From Coenobita brevimanus (Eukaryota; Arthropoda; Malacostraca; Decapoda; Coenobitidae): a stretch of DNA of 64,000 nt. The position numbers and the translations under genes are program-made. The first letter of the stretch is position 1, and each line of letters starts with the position of its first letter. The notes under the pieces were generated by a model. That model worked only from the letters and a program-made list of their open reading frames with translations. It was not told the origin of the DNA and searched no databases. Shown piece after piece: positions 1 through 11,590 of this stretch. The DNA is taken from positions 51,927,998 to 51,991,997 of the forward strand of contig CM064671.1 of NCBI GenBank assembly GCA_032717465.1, read 5' to 3'.

Positions 1-880
1 CAACAAACAAGGGATGAGGCTATGGCACACCTAATGTCTGACTTGGCTCGTATCTCTGACTGGTGTAAAAATAATCTTGTTGTTTTTAATGCATCTAAGA
101 CTCAGTTCTTACACCTATCAACCTGTCAAAATCTCCCACAGGTATATCCACTAATGTTTAATAATATTCAGCTTAATCCTGCATCATCCTTGAACATGTT
201 TGGGGTTTCATTTACTCCGGACTTATCTTGGAAAGATCATATTACATCTCTTGTAAAATCTGCTTCCAAGAGATTGGGTGTGCTAAGCAGACTCCGTTCT
301 TTCTTTACCCCTGCACAATTGTTAATTCTATACAAGGGTTTTATCCACCCCTGTGTATGTGTATAAATCTCATGTGTGGGGAGGCTCCCCCACATACAGC
401 TCTTCTCAATAGGGTGGAGTCAAAGGCTTTTCGTCTAATTAACTCTCCTCTTCTTACTGACTCCATTCAACCTCTGTCTTTTCACCGCACTGTTGCATCT
501 TTATCTCTTTTCTATCGCTACTTTAATGGTCACTGCTCCTCTGAACTGTCTGCATGCATTCCTCCACCTCTACGACGGTCACGTAGCACCCGTCTAGCAG
601 CAAACTCTCACCCCTTTTCTGTCCAACTCTCTAATGCAAGAGTTAACCGTTACTCCCAGTCCATCATTTATGCAACAGGTCAACTCTGGAACTGTCTTCC
701 TCTATCTGTATTTCCTGCTGCCTATGATCTCCAGTCTTTCAAACGCAGTGTGTCCAGACATCTCAAAATGAATGGATCTTGACTTTGGCTCTCTCTTGTA
801 TTTGTTTTTTTTGTTGGAGTGAACTCTCATTGCGGGCTCATGGCCTTTGGTTGCTTCGTCCTCGGATAAAAAAAAAAAAA
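1..880 (+). mobile_element. Jockey/CR1-like LINE, 3' part (C-terminal RT and tail), broken
   Basis: The window opens inside a non-LTR retrotransposon. Codons from 22 to about 350 encode the post-palm part of a LINE reverse transcriptase (SDLARISDWCKNN, FGVSFTPDLSWKDHI, LYKGFI). The frame then shifts, and 372-782 continues the same protein in another frame (HTALLNRVESKAFRLI, then LWNCLPLSVFPAAYDLQSFK and the C-terminus SVSRHLKMNGS followed by TGA). The untranslated tail runs into an A-rich stretch at 868-880, as expected of a LINE 3' end. The frameshift near 350-372 makes it non-functional. The clade is inferred from the C-terminal pattern that I recognise from arthropod jockey-type elements; a CR1 assignment is possible. 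The 5' part lies outside the window. A related scrap is at 63650-63800 on the other strand. Confidence 0.8.
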
Positions 881-917
881 TATATTGAGGAAAAGGGAAT
901 TTATGTAATCTGAGAAA

Positions 918-918
<1 letters not shown>

Positions 919-1009
<91 letters not shown>
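919..1009. repeat. (TA)n microsatellite, left flank of LTR element copy 1
   Basis: Pure TA dinucleotides for about 91 bp, ending exactly where the LTR terminus TGTTAC begins. Short tyrosine-isoleucine frames across it are artefacts of the repeat. Confidence 0.97.
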
Positions 1010-1013
<4 letters not shown>

Positions 1014-1799
1014 ACGGAACAGAGAAAGATAATGTACACTTTAAGTGAGAATACTAAAAATCACTACTGTCCCGTAAAGTTCCAGGTTCAAAACAAAAGA
1101 GTTAGGTAAAATTACAAGTTAAAGTTTAATGCTCAAACTAACAACAAAACATTCAGGACTCATAAGGATAATGTAATGGCAAAAACTGGTTAAATATATG
1201 GTTAACTGCAATAGCCTCTATTAGCACGAAAATAGCAAGAGTAAATTTATCTAAGTCAGCCCTGATAAAATGAAAATACACTGGGTAATGCTCAGTTAAT
1301 GCAAGATAAATTATTACAGATACAAAATAATATTAATGATGGCTGATAGTAAAACCTTACACTAAGCACAAAAAACTCACTAGGCCCACAAATCAATACC
1401 TTATGCTATACAGCACAAGAACAAAATGTAATGACAATCATACTCAAATTACACAGCAGTTAGATGGCTGGAGACTTCCTGAGCACTCACAACAATAACT
1501 GTACAGGGGAGGACAGAGATGTGAACACAATGAGGAGTAGGTCTAAGTGGCAATTAATGTAGAGACTGAGCTCATTATATAGGGGCCGGCAGAGCTTGAT
1601 ACAACTTGTAAGAAGGACGCGCAAATGAAGCCATAGGGGACAAAGAGTTGACAATCCCGCTCTGAACAACAGAAAGAACGACTTACTCTACTATAACGGT
1701 AGAAGGGGGGAGTGAGGTAGAACACGCTCGTGATCAAACAGGCAGCACACTGTACGTTAGAGTTACACAAAGGATGATGAAATCATAGGCTATGTAACA
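1010..1799 (-). repeat. 3' LTR of copy 1
   Basis: 790-bp long terminal repeat, collinear with 6598-7387 and differing at roughly 11 bases. In element orientation it starts TGTTACATAGCC and ends CCGTAACA. A TATATAA box lies about 200 bp in, followed closely by TCAGTC, which resembles an arthropod initiator but sits nearer the TATA than usual. Confidence 0.95.
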
Positions 1800-1809
1800 C
1801 CTCCCCACA
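1800..1809 (-). other. Polypurine tract of copy 1
   Basis: Reading the minus strand, TGTGGGGAGG directly precedes the 3' LTR start. This is the expected place and composition for the plus-strand priming tract of an LTR element. The same stretch precedes the 3' LTR of copy 2 at 20615-20624. Confidence 0.75.
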
Positions 1810-1860
1810 AAGAAAAAGAAATTTACAAAGGAAATTTCTTATTACTCTAAAATAATCTGT

Positions 1861-4800
1861 CTAAAGTCTAGATAAGCAATTTGCAATAACATTTTCTTTC
1901 CCCTTGACATGTTGTATGTCTAATGAATACTCCTGAAGAAGTAGACTCCATCTTGTCAATCTCTGATTTTTATCTTTAAACTTACTAAGGAATTTCAGTG
2001 GGTTATGATCGGTATAAATGACTATGGGGTCAAAACCAGAACACAAATAAAATGAAAAATGCTGTAAACCCAAAACCAAGGCCAAAAGCTCTTTCTCAGT
2101 AGTTGAGTAGTTCTTTTGAGGTGGAGTGAACTTCTTACTGTAATAAGATACAGGGTGTTCAATACCCTGATCATCCTCTTGCAGCAAAATAGCCCCAGCT
2201 CCTGTATCACTTGCATCAACAGCCATCTTAAAAGGCTTAGCAAAACTTGGAGTAGCGAGCACTGGCTGACTTAATAGGATGGCTTTAAGTTTGTTGAAAG
2301 AGGATTCACAGTTATCGGTCCAGACAAATTTAACTCCCTTTTTCAGTAGGTCTGTAAGTGGTGACACAAGAATTGAAAAGTTAAGAACAAATCTCCTGTA
2401 ATAACCTACCATTCCCAAAAATCTTTGTAGCTCTTTCCTACTTTTAGGTCTGGGAAGATGACTTATAACCTGAACCTTAGCTGCTGGTGGTGCAACATGT
2501 CCATCACCAATTACATACCCAAGGTACTGAACTTTAGCTTGACCAAATTCACACTTTGATAAATTAGCTACAAGATTAGCATGAACCAAACGGTCAAGAA
2601 ATTTACTGACATGGCATAGGTGATCTTTCCAGTTGTCACTGAAGATTAATACATCATCAATATAAACAACACACCCTGCCAAACCCTCTGTTACAACATT
2701 CATGAGCTTCTGAAAAGTGGCTGGTGCATTCTTCATACCATATGGCATTACGGAACATGCAAAAGTCTTTCCTAGTGTTACAAAACATGAGATCTCCCTA
2801 GCACGTTCAGTCATAGGTACTTGCCAGTATCCCTTTAACAAATCAAACTTAATTATGTACCTAGCCTTTCCGATCTTGTCTATGCAATCTTCCACACGAG
2901 GGAGAGGGTAAGTGTCTGTTTTGGTTATCTGATTAACACGTCTGTAGTCGATGCAAAGCCGCTGTGACCCACCTGGCTTAGGGACCAGAGTGACAGGAGA
3001 ACTCCACTCGCTCTGACAGGGCTCAATCATCTTGTGGTCCAACAGGTAGCCAAGTTCTTTTTGGATGAGAGGAACTTTCACGGGGTTCACACGGTAAGGA
3101 GGCAATTTAATTGGCTTTGCGTCTCCAACATCGACATCATGCATCAACACAGTGGTTCTTCCTGGAGTGGCACGGAACACTTGCGGGTACTCCTGCAGTA
3201 ATGCCGAAAACTCCTGCCTTTCCTCGGGAGGTAGATGAGAAAGCTTAGTCTGGAGATCATTCATGATATCAGGATTCTTCCCCAAACTATCACTCAGGCT
3301 CATACTGCATGGGAGAGCTTCACTTGCAGACTCGGGTGGAACAGCTACAGTGCAGACTGGATTATTTTCGTCCCGCCTGTGATATAAATTTAGCATGTTG
3401 ATGTGACAAAGTTGCTTGTTCTTTCTACGATCTGGTGTGGCGATAACATAGTTGACATCACTGAGTTTCTTCTCCACGGAATAAGGACCACTAAACTTGG
3501 CTTGAAGAGGTTGCCCATGTACTGGTAGCAGAATCAAAACCTGATCTCCTGGCTGAAAGTGGCGTAACCTGGCCTTCTTATCATACCAAGTCTTCATCTT
3601 CTCCTGAGCAGCTCCTAAATTCTCTCTCGCCAGCTGTAAAGCAGTGGACAGCCGTTCTTTGAACTTCATCACATACTCCAGCAGGTTGACGTCATCTTCC
3701 TCTGACAGCCAGCATTCCTTGAGTAGCTTAAGGGGTCCTCTTACTTCATGGCCAAACAGTAGTTCAAAGGGTGAGAAGCCCAGTGATTCATTTGGAGATT
3801 CTCTTGCGGCAAATACAACAAATGGAAGACCTTTATCCCAGTCTTTCTGATGTTCCAAACAGTATTTCTTGAGCATCGATTTGAGTGTTTGATGATATCT
3901 CTCCAACGCTCCTTGGGTCTGGGGATGGTAAGCTGAAGACGTGATCTGGGTGATGCCCAACTCTTTCAGAGACTGCTTGAAAACATTTGACATGAAATTA
4001 CTTCCCCGGTCTGACTGTACCTCCTTGGGCAGACCAAACTTTGTGAAGAACCCTAGCATTTCCTTAACCACGATCTTTGCTGAGATATTTCTAAGTGGAA
4101 TGGCTTCAGGATAATGAGTAGCCATATCAATCAGGGTCAACACATAAGAAAATCCTGAAGAAGTCTTAGGAAGAGGGCCCACAATATCCACCAACACACG
4201 GGTGAAAGGCGCCTCAAAAGGAGGAATGGGAACTAGAGGTGCAACCTTTTCGGTCTGATTACACTTCCCCACAACTTGACAGGTGTGACAAGACTTACAA
4301 TACCAGGAAACATCCCTGAAGATACCTGGCCAGTAGAAGTGTTTCAAAATGCGTGCCACAGTCTTCCTCACTCCAAGGTGTCCTGCCAAACTGGAATCAT
4401 GAGCCACTCTAATGATATCCTGCCTACAAACACGAGGGATGACAACTTGATGTACAACCTCCCATTCACAGTCGGCTGATGCTGTTGGGGGTCTCCACTT
4501 CCTCATAAGTACTCCTGACTTTATATAATAACAAGTAGAAGCACCAGCTGACTCTTCCTCACTGCAAGCAGAGTTAGCTAGACCTTTCAACTCAGGGTCA
4601 GCAACCTGCAGCTCAACCAACTCTTGACGAGACAAATTATCAACATTACGGGGTACTGCCTCATCTGGTGAGTGGTCCAAATTAGCAAGAAAAGTGTCAG
4701 CTAGGATAACATCATCATCATCATTATCCTCTAAATCACCAGTAACTTTAGACTTAGCCCTAGTGACAGCACATGCAGGGAACACATCAGGGACATCACA

Positions 4801-6543
4801 ATCCTGGGTCGCAGCCACTGGCTCACTAGACAACTGAGGAGCTGGACACACTTGACTTCCACCAATATCATTTCCAAGTAAGAAAGTTACATCTGACATT
4901 GGGAGTGTCTCAACCAACCCAACCATAACGGAACCGTTAGCAAAACCAGACTCTAAATTCACTCTGCACAGAGGGACAGAGAAGTAATTATTCCCTACGC
5001 CTTGTAAGATTACAGTTTCATCAGAGGAATTAACATTAGATCCTAGAACACTGGTCAGCATAAGGGATTGGCAAGCACCTGTATCACGATATATTTGAAC
5101 TGATTTCCTGTCATTACTGTCCAGAGGACTGACAAAACCATCAGACAGGAAATTAGCACATGAACTCTTGAGAGTGTCACCCACGTTACTGCTCAAAAGA
5201 GGAGCTCCTTCATGAGAATTTAAGTTACCCCTCAAAGCAGGTTCAGTTAACTCAGTTAAAGAATTCTGGGAACTCTCAAGAGTGGACAGTAGACCAATTG
5301 ACTGAATATTTAAAGACTCCTTTTTGTTCACATCACGCTGTCTCCTGAAACATTTCTCCGTAGTATGACCAAGCTTACTACAATAAGTACATTTACTTTT
5401 CTGAAATCTAGAGGTGAAGCTGGTATTTACTTCCTGAGAAACATCATCTTTATTCTCTTTCCTGTTACCTGTACTCTGAGTAGAGGCAACGTACTTACTC
5501 TCAGCTTTCCCTTTTTCTCTAGAATATCTCTTGTGAGTGGGAACATATTCATCAGCTAAAACTGCAGCATCAGACAAATTATCTATTCTTTTCTCATCAA
5601 GATATAGGCTTACATCTTTATTAACACACCTTTTGAAGTCCTCCAGCAAAATCATCTGCTTAAATTTACCAAAATCAGAATCCACATTCTTAGAATTTAA
5701 CCACTGCTCTAACAGATCTTCTTTGATTTTTGCATACTCAACATGGGATTGCTTATCTTGCTTATAAGTTGTCCTAAATTTTACTCTATAGGCTTCAGGA
5801 ACAAGCTCATAGGCCTTAAGAATCAAGCTCTTAACTACATCATAATTATCAGATTGATCCTGAGGCAAAGATGCATAAGTTACTTGAGCTTTACCGGTGA
5901 GAACAGTTTGAAGGAGTACTGGCCAATACTCCTTGGGCCAATTAAAACCTGTAGCTACCCTCTCAAACAACTGAAAATACTTTGTTAAATCAGATTCATT
6001 AAAAGGAGGGACAAGTTTAACATTTTTAGCCACATCAAAATCATCAGAGCTAGATGATCCAGTTCCACATTGTTTCATGCGATACTCATGGTCTGCCTGA
6101 ATCCTGGCAAGTTCAACTTGTGCTTGTATCTGTGCCTCCTGAATACGAGCCTGAGACTCCGCCTCCTTAGCATTTGCCTGAAATTCAGCCTCCTTAACAC
6201 AAGCCTCCTTAGCCTGAGACTCAGCCTCCTTAGCACGTGCTTGAAATTCAGCTTCCTTCACAGGAGCCTTCTGCAGGGCTAGCTGTAACTTAGCTAATTC
6301 AATCTGCATTTGCTCATTTGGAGGAGTTACATTAAACAAGCTTTTATTAATCATGCCAACAATTTGATCTTTAGAATGATGAGAGCGAACAGCAATTCCC
6401 AATTGTTGAGCAACAAGCTTAAGTTCATTCTTTGTTCTGTTTTCTACATCACACACTGTTTGCACATTTGACAAAAAATCTTTGGCTTCATCAAGTGTAG
6501 TAGTAGTAGACATCATGAATAAGTAACAGTCACATAATATCAA
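1861..6543 (-). CDS. Gag-pol polyprotein, 1560 aa, order gag-PR-IN-RT-RNaseH
   Basis: A single uninterrupted frame. Gag spans about 1-400. It has a charged coiled-coil segment of KEAEFQA/KEAESQA repeats (about 95-150) and a CCHC zinc knuckle, C385-C388-H393-C398. Protease follows with active-site DTGA at 487-490 and the FLLGNDIGG flap/C-terminal motif near 554. Integrase comes next: an H2C2 zinc finger (H715, H722, C752, C755) and a DD35E catalytic triad D786, D845, E881. Reverse transcriptase lies after integrase: FDLLKG with D1234, and YIDD at 1294-1297. RNase H has D1443, E1483 and D1512, but the fourth acidic residue, normally the D of ADxLSR, is N1555 (copy 2 keeps D). Known families: ordinary gypsy has RT-RH before IN; GmR1-type elements have IN first. 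Translation may start at the MMSTTTT methionines rather than the first ATG; both lie just inside the 5' LTR. Confidence 0.95.
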   Translation of the reverse strand: MILCDCYLFMMSTTTTLDEAKDFLSNVQTVCDVENRTKNELKLVAQQLGIAVRSHHSKDQIVGMINKSLFNVTPPNEQMQIELAKLQLALQKAPVKEAEFQARAKEAESQAKEACVKEAEFQANAKEAESQARIQEAQIQAQVELARIQADHEYRMKQCGTGSSSSDDFDVAKNVKLVPPFNESDLTKYFQLFERVATGFNWPKEYWPVLLQTVLTGKAQVTYASLPQDQSDNYDVVKSLILKAYELVPEAYRVKFRTTYKQDKQSHVEYAKIKEDLLEQWLNSKNVDSDFGKFKQMILLEDFKRCVNKDVSLYLDEKRIDNLSDAAVLADEYVPTHKRYSREKGKAESKYVASTQSTGNRKENKDDVSQEVNTSFTSRFQKSKCTYCSKLGHTTEKCFRRQRDVNKKESLNIQSIGLLSTLESSQNSLTELTEPALRGNLNSHEGAPLLSSNVGDTLKSSCANFLSDGFVSPLDSNDRKSVQIYRDTGACQSLMLTSVLGSNVNSSDETVILQGVGNNYFSVPLCRVNLESGFANGSVMVGLVETLPMSDVTFLLGNDIGGSQVCPAPQLSSEPVAATQDCDVPDVFPACAVTRAKSKVTGDLEDNDDDDVILADTFLANLDHSPDEAVPRNVDNLSRQELVELQVADPELKGLANSACSEEESAGASTCYYIKSGVLMRKWRPPTASADCEWEVVHQVVIPRVCRQDIIRVAHDSSLAGHLGVRKTVARILKHFYWPGIFRDVSWYCKSCHTCQVVGKCNQTEKVAPLVPIPPFEAPFTRVLVDIVGPLPKTSSGFSYVLTLIDMATHYPEAIPLRNISAKIVVKEMLGFFTKFGLPKEVQSDRGSNFMSNVFKQSLKELGITQITSSAYHPQTQGALERYHQTLKSMLKKYCLEHQKDWDKGLPFVVFAARESPNESLGFSPFELLFGHEVRGPLKLLKECWLSEEDDVNLLEYVMKFKERLSTALQLARENLGAAQEKMKTWYDKKARLRHFQPGDQVLILLPVHGQPLQAKFSGPYSVEKKLSDVNYVIATPDRRKNKQLCHINMLNLYHRRDENNPVCTVAVPPESASEALPCSMSLSDSLGKNPDIMNDLQTKLSHLPPEERQEFSALLQEYPQVFRATPGRTTVLMHDVDVGDAKPIKLPPYRVNPVKVPLIQKELGYLLDHKMIEPCQSEWSSPVTLVPKPGGSQRLCIDYRRVNQITKTDTYPLPRVEDCIDKIGKARYIIKFDLLKGYWQVPMTERAREISCFVTLGKTFACSVMPYGMKNAPATFQKLMNVVTEGLAGCVVYIDDVLIFSDNWKDHLCHVSKFLDRLVHANLVANLSKCEFGQAKVQYLGYVIGDGHVAPPAAKVQVISHLPRPKSRKELQRFLGMVGYYRRFVLNFSILVSPLTDLLKKGVKFVWTDNCESSFNKLKAILLSQPVLATPSFAKPFKMAVDASDTGAGAILLQEDDQGIEHPVSYYSKKFTPPQKNYSTTEKELLALVLGLQHFSFYLCSGFDPIVIYTDHNPLKFLSKFKDKNQRLTRWSLLLQEYSLDIQHVKGKENVIANCLSRL

Positions 6544-6580
6544 GCAATATCCTTATGATAATATCCTGAATATCCTGATG

Positions 6581-6591
6581 AGAGGTCGCCA
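6581..6591 (-). other. Candidate primer binding site of copy 1
   Basis: Seven bases inside the 5' LTR, the minus strand reads TGGCGACCTCT. An initial TGG complementary to a tRNA CCA end is typical of LTR elements. The same TGGCGACCTC motif lies at the matching place in copies 2 and 3. The cognate tRNA was not identified. Confidence 0.6.
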
Positions 6592-6597
6592 AATTTA

Positions 6598-7383
6598 TGT
6601 TACGGAACAGAGAAAGATAATGTACACTTTAAGTGAGAATACTAAAAATCACTACTGTCCCGTAAAGTTCCAGGTTCAAAACAAAAGAGTTAGGTAAAAT
6701 TACAAGTTAAAGTTTAATGCTCAAACTAACAACAAAACATTCAGGACTCATAAGGATAATGTAATGACAAAAACTGGTTAAATATATGGTTAACTGCAAT
6801 AGCCTCTATTAACACGAAATTAGCAAGAGTAAATTTATCTAAGTCAGCCCTGATAAAATGAAAATACACTGGGTAATGCTCAGTTAATGCAAGATAAATT
6901 ATTACAGATACAAAATAATATTAATGATGGCTGATAGTAAAACCTTACACTAAGCACAAAAACCTCACTAGGCCCACAAATCAACACCTTATGCTATACA
7001 GCACAAGAACAAAATGTAATTACAATCATACTCAAATTACACAGCAGTTAGATGGCTGGAGACTTCCTGAGCACTCACAACAATAACTGTACAGGGGAGG
7101 ACAGAGATGTGAACAAAATGAGGAGTAGATCTAAGTGGCAATTAATGTAGAGACTGAGCTCATTATATAGGGGCCGGCAGAGCTTGATACAACTTGTAAG
7201 AAGGACGCGCAAATGAAGCCATAGGGGACAAAGAGTTGACAATCCTGCTCTGAACAACAGAAAGAACGACTTACTCTACTATAACGGTAGAAGGGGGGAG
7301 TGAGGTAGAACACGCTCGTGATCAAACAGGCAGCACACTGTACGTTAGAATTACACAAAGGATGATGAAATCATAGGCTTTGT

Positions 7384-7387
<4 letters not shown>
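6598..7387 (-). repeat. 5' LTR of copy 1
   Basis: 790-bp partner of 1010-1799. Its outer end (GTAACA read on plus) abuts a (TA)n tract at 7388. It is the transcription-driving LTR of this minus-strand element. Confidence 0.95.

Positions 7388-7453
<66 letters not shown>
7388..7453. repeat. (TA)n microsatellite, right flank of copy 1
   Basis: 66 bp of pure TA starting at the first base after the LTR. It is followed by a short G-run/C-run patch (7460-7490) and then unremarkable AT-rich DNA to 8160 in which I see no gene or named repeat. Confidence 0.97.
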
Positions 7454-7456
<3 letters not shown>

Positions 7457-8160
7457 AAAAGGGGGGGGGCATGGCCTCATCTCCCCCCCTTGGTACTCCA
7501 ATGATTATAAAGTTAATTGATTAAATAAGCAGATAGAGAGCTAGGTAAATTTGTTACTACCTATCATTTTTATATATGCAGTGTATTTACATATTACACA
7601 TTCAACTTTATAAGAAGACATTTATAACAAGACCTCGCGATTGGTGACCTTCCGATTCAGGCATAGAAGATAATGCCAGATATCCCGGATGTCATTCGTT
7701 AAGTATAATTTTGCATCAGGCTGAACATTTGCTTAGTTAGAATTATCAAACTCACCCGAATAATCCACAAAAAATATCTAAAAGCCCGTCGCACTGATAG
7801 GCTTAGGGCACATCGATATATGGCTATCGAATGGCTTAGAAACCTTACAGGATATTAGCACAGTGGGTTGAAGATTTGAGGAAGGGAGATTCTGTGACAT
7901 TCAGCACCCTTCCTTGTTGAATGTACACAAGTGCGTGTTATTTTAGGACAATCATGGTTGACAGGTTAAGCAGAAAAGGATTTTTTAATGGCAGACTGAA
8001 CATTATATGTGATAATACACCTTACCCATAAATTTATCATTGACAAAGACGAATCAATTAGTATCTGCTTCGGTAAATTACGGCAGGTAGTTGCATTTGG
8101 GATGCTCTGCAGGTGCCAGAAAGTAAATAAACCCGAATCCCACAGTCGTAGAATCCTGAA

Positions 8161-8163
<3 letters not shown>

Positions 8164-8245
<82 letters not shown>
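8164..8245. repeat. (TA)n microsatellite
   Basis: 82 bp of TA dinucleotides with no recognisable mobile-element terminus on either side. The stretch 8246-8440 holds nothing I can name. Confidence 0.97.
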
Positions 8246-8248
<3 letters not shown>

Positions 8249-8440
8249 GAAGTTTAGAGGCCTTAGTGTCAATGAAGGTTAGGCGAGTATGGAACAGAGC
8301 AAACTAGAAGAAAATGGTTCATAGGGAAATAAATAACCTGCTGTCTTTGATATATAACACGCAATAAGGAAAACATTCGGCGTAAAGTGTAAACCATTGA
8401 ACACTGATTGTGCATAATTTAAAAGTACTTTGGTATAGAC

Positions 8441-9593
8441 CATGGGTTCTCAGCATTTTTTGGGTCATACCCCATTTCATGCATGGCCCATATCTTCACC
8501 CCCGGCCCTTTTATTGCACAGTTTAACTTCATTTTCTTTGTGAATTAGAAAGATCGGGAATCGTGTTACCCATACTTACTTCTTGACTTAACAAAAAGAA
8601 ACATAACCAGTACACCAGTATACATAAAATTAATGATAATCTTTATATTGGTACAACACTGTTGATTTCAATTGCAACACCACATGCAATATACTATCCC
8701 GCGCATATCTGCTCAATGTTCAGTTGGTTTACCCACCCGGAAAATGCTACCTTAGACATAAACATGGATCAGAACATGTCTGAATATAAAAAAACATCAC
8801 ATGATCACAAAAATCTCTGCATAAGCCAGTCTGAGAAACCATTACGTGGTCATTAACATGGTAACAGGGTCGTAAACACCATATGGCCATAAACATCAGA
8901 TCGTTCACACGACCACAAAGTTGGCACACGGACATAAGTTCTTTCACATTGCCATAGTCAAAAATTTACTCAACGTGCCAATAGTCATGAACACAATCAC
9001 ATGATTGTAATAACAATTGGTCATAATATATATTCCTCAGTCATAACCGTTATTTAGAAATAAAACATGCAAATTTTTATTCCATTTATGATTTGCCAAA
9101 TTTCCTGTTTGTATTAAAAAACGAAAAAAAGGCGTTCTTGGTTATATTCTGAAATAATTTTTAGCTTTTTTGTGGTTTATACAGTGAGATATCTTACATG
9201 AACTAAATCTAATATCGGAAGACTGGCCACTTCTGCCAACTATGGAAACCACACATTTTCATACGTTATATGTCTGAACTATCAAAGAAACACAAAAATG
9301 CGAGTGCGAGATATAATAGTTGTCACACGCAGACGTGAGAGCGACTGGTACGGGAAAGCAAACTTGTGAAATGGTTGGGAACAGAAACCATCTCATAGTT
9401 TAAATAAAACAAAGATGTGGTCAGTCCTTCAGTGTTTGATTTCTTGGGATCTTCTTTCTGCTCTGATGGGCAAACCAAATACGGGGGTGACAGCGGGATG
9501 ACCAGGCAACCGAAGAATGAAACATACTTATAAAGAAGAAAAAAATGACTGTTCCAAAATTGTAGAACAGAGAATATAATTAATAAAAAGTAA

Positions 9594-9660
<67 letters not shown>

Positions 9661-9738
9661 TTCACGCCATTCCTTATTTATTTTCTGGGTCTTTGCACCT
9701 CTCTTGGAAGGACATACCGCCGGGGTTGAGAACCATTG
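8441..9738. mobile_element. hAT-like non-autonomous DNA transposon (about 1.3 kb)
   Basis: The left end reads CATGGGTTCTCAGCATTTTT. The right end, reverse-complemented, reads CAATGGTTCTCAACCCC. Both follow the hAT terminal pattern CAxTGGTTCTCAA. The flanking 8-mers GTATAGAC (8433-8440) and GCATAAAC (9739-9746) match at six of eight bases, as an aged 8-bp hAT target duplication would. No transposase is recognisable inside. The interior holds a degenerate array of roughly 20-25-bp units around 8830-9030 (recurring ggtcataaac/ccataaac-like words) and a (CA)n tract. Boundaries are from eye alignment only. Confidence 0.65.
9595..9657. repeat. (CA)n microsatellite inside the hAT-like element
   Basis: 63 bp of CA dinucleotides, about 80 bp from the right terminus of the element. 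Confidence 0.97.
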
Positions 9739-11590
9739 GCATAAACCATTACGTACATCAGTTTCGAGACTGGATGTGAGTGAATAAGGCTGCATTCTAC
9801 TTGAGCATTTAACATCCATATTCATTGTATTTTGACCTTTCGACATAAGCCTGTATAGAATCTTAGATGTGTGGTTAGTCCGGAATAAAAACATCTAACC
9901 ATGAAAGAAGCGAGAAAACTATCGAATTGGAGAATATAAAGTGATCATATAAACAAAAAAATCATTAACGGCGATTATGCAAAAAAAATATAATGAGGGA
10001 GTAATGTCACTGTATTCCCATGTTCAGTTTTCAGATTTCATATAATGTATTCCAATATTAGCATATTTTCATAAGATTTAGTATAACTGTGAAATTATTA
10101 AAACTTTACACTTTACGCTACCCCTAGAGATGTGATACAGTATTTTGTAACTGGCAGTGCTACTCGGGGTTGCATGAGTTAGCAAATAGTGGATAGTTTA
10201 TTGAGGGGTCAGAGGCTTCTCCCTCAGCATTCATCCTTAGTTCCCACTGTGCCCATGGCATACTTGGACTTGCATCTATTCACACAGAAAAGATCAATCC
10301 TTTACCTTGAAATTAATGGTTAATTATCTTAAGGCATCGACGATCGGATTGTGCCTATTCTCCAAACCTCCAAGAATGGTTCTTGTGGTGTCTAGACCTT
10401 AACCTGTAAGTAATTATACAAATACCATTCCCTTAGGATATTAACCTTTTTTTTTGGGTTGGGAATACAGGTGGTGGCTGTGTCCCCCCGTATCAGATTC
10501 CTTTGCGTAGTTTCCGCCGGACTGGTTAATTACTTTTTCCTTTTTTTGTGAAATGCATTTTTCAAAATTCTTTAATGCTTGGGTGTAAATGGGGGATGGT
10601 CGCCCCTGCCTCGAATCTCGCACGCAGTCCATATAGTGACTTTCCTCTGGTCCATATTTATACCCGTGTAATTATTTAACACAGTGACTTGATAACTGTA
10701 ACTCTGCACAGACAGACAAGTGGCAAACACTGTTAATTATTATGTGCAAAGAAAAATTCCATTACCTTTTGTTGAGGCCTGTTAATAATGGACTGTCTTT
10801 CTGTGTGATGGACGCTGATGAAAACGGCAAGTAGCCCTCCCTGGATAGGTAGAAGTTACACTGACCTGAGAAGAGTCATCCGTAAGAAGAATAACAAGAA
10901 TCGGTCATCATCTAGGAGAAGGATACTCTGTAAACAACGGATTTATTATACGAATAAAACAATTGCAAGTCTACGTCATTTTGGACGATTTAAGATCAAA
11001 GTACACACTCATATTGTGTTTATCGATCAGATTTACAGACAGTTATATATCCCACTGAACTGTGTATAGACTGTACATCAGAAATATGTTGTAATGATCT
11101 TACATAATTGTAAAAATAGTCAGGACATTCATTGGACATTTAAAATATTATTACAGAACACCTTTGTGAAACCTGTCATGACGGTTATAAGATAACACGA
11201 CATATACTCATGCGTATTGTTGTTGAATAATTTTCGTACCACCATCAGTAGATATTAGGATGTATGTATTAATGAAATATACTTGGCTTCGCTGGTGTTG
11301 CAAAAACTATGACAATGAAAGTACAATAATAATGGGACTGAAAAAGAAATGAGAAAGTATAGTATTTAGCAGGCACTCTCATCCCCCTGGCTACAACCTT
11401 CAGGCTTTTAAGCAGCCAACTGAGGCTATTGCCAACTGGAAGGTTGGAAAGGTGTCATGACCACCGGAAACTGAAATGGAGTTAAGTTACTGGGCGAGGA
11501 GAAGGCCCATCTGATGTTGAAAATGATAATAAATGCATGAAATAACAGAGAGCTGGAGAAGTTACGTGACAGTCGCTATACAGAAAAGGA

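Larger units (their letters stand above)
1010..7387 (-). mobile_element. GmR1-like Ty3/gypsy LTR retrotransposon, copy 1 (full length)
   Basis: A 6378-bp element on the minus strand. It has two 790-bp LTRs with TG...CA ends (6-bp inverted termini TGTTAC/GTAACA), a primer-binding-site candidate, a polypurine tract and one open gag-pol frame. By eye the LTRs differ at about 11 positions with no indels (about 1.4%), so the insertion is fairly young. Protein domains are Ty3/gypsy-like, but the order is gag, protease, integrase, RT, RNase H. This places it with the GmR1 group rather than ordinary gypsy elements. It sits inside a (TA)n tract, with ATAT available as a 4-bp target duplication on both sides. 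The structure is complete enough to have been autonomous recently, but the last RNase H aspartate is replaced (see CDS). Confidence 0.95.

Noticed and set aside
1487..1770. Small minus-strand proteins repeated at 1.5, 7.1 and (plus) 27.9 kb
   Set aside because: They lie wholly inside the LTRs of the retroelement and contain no conserved domain; conservation is due to the LTR itself.
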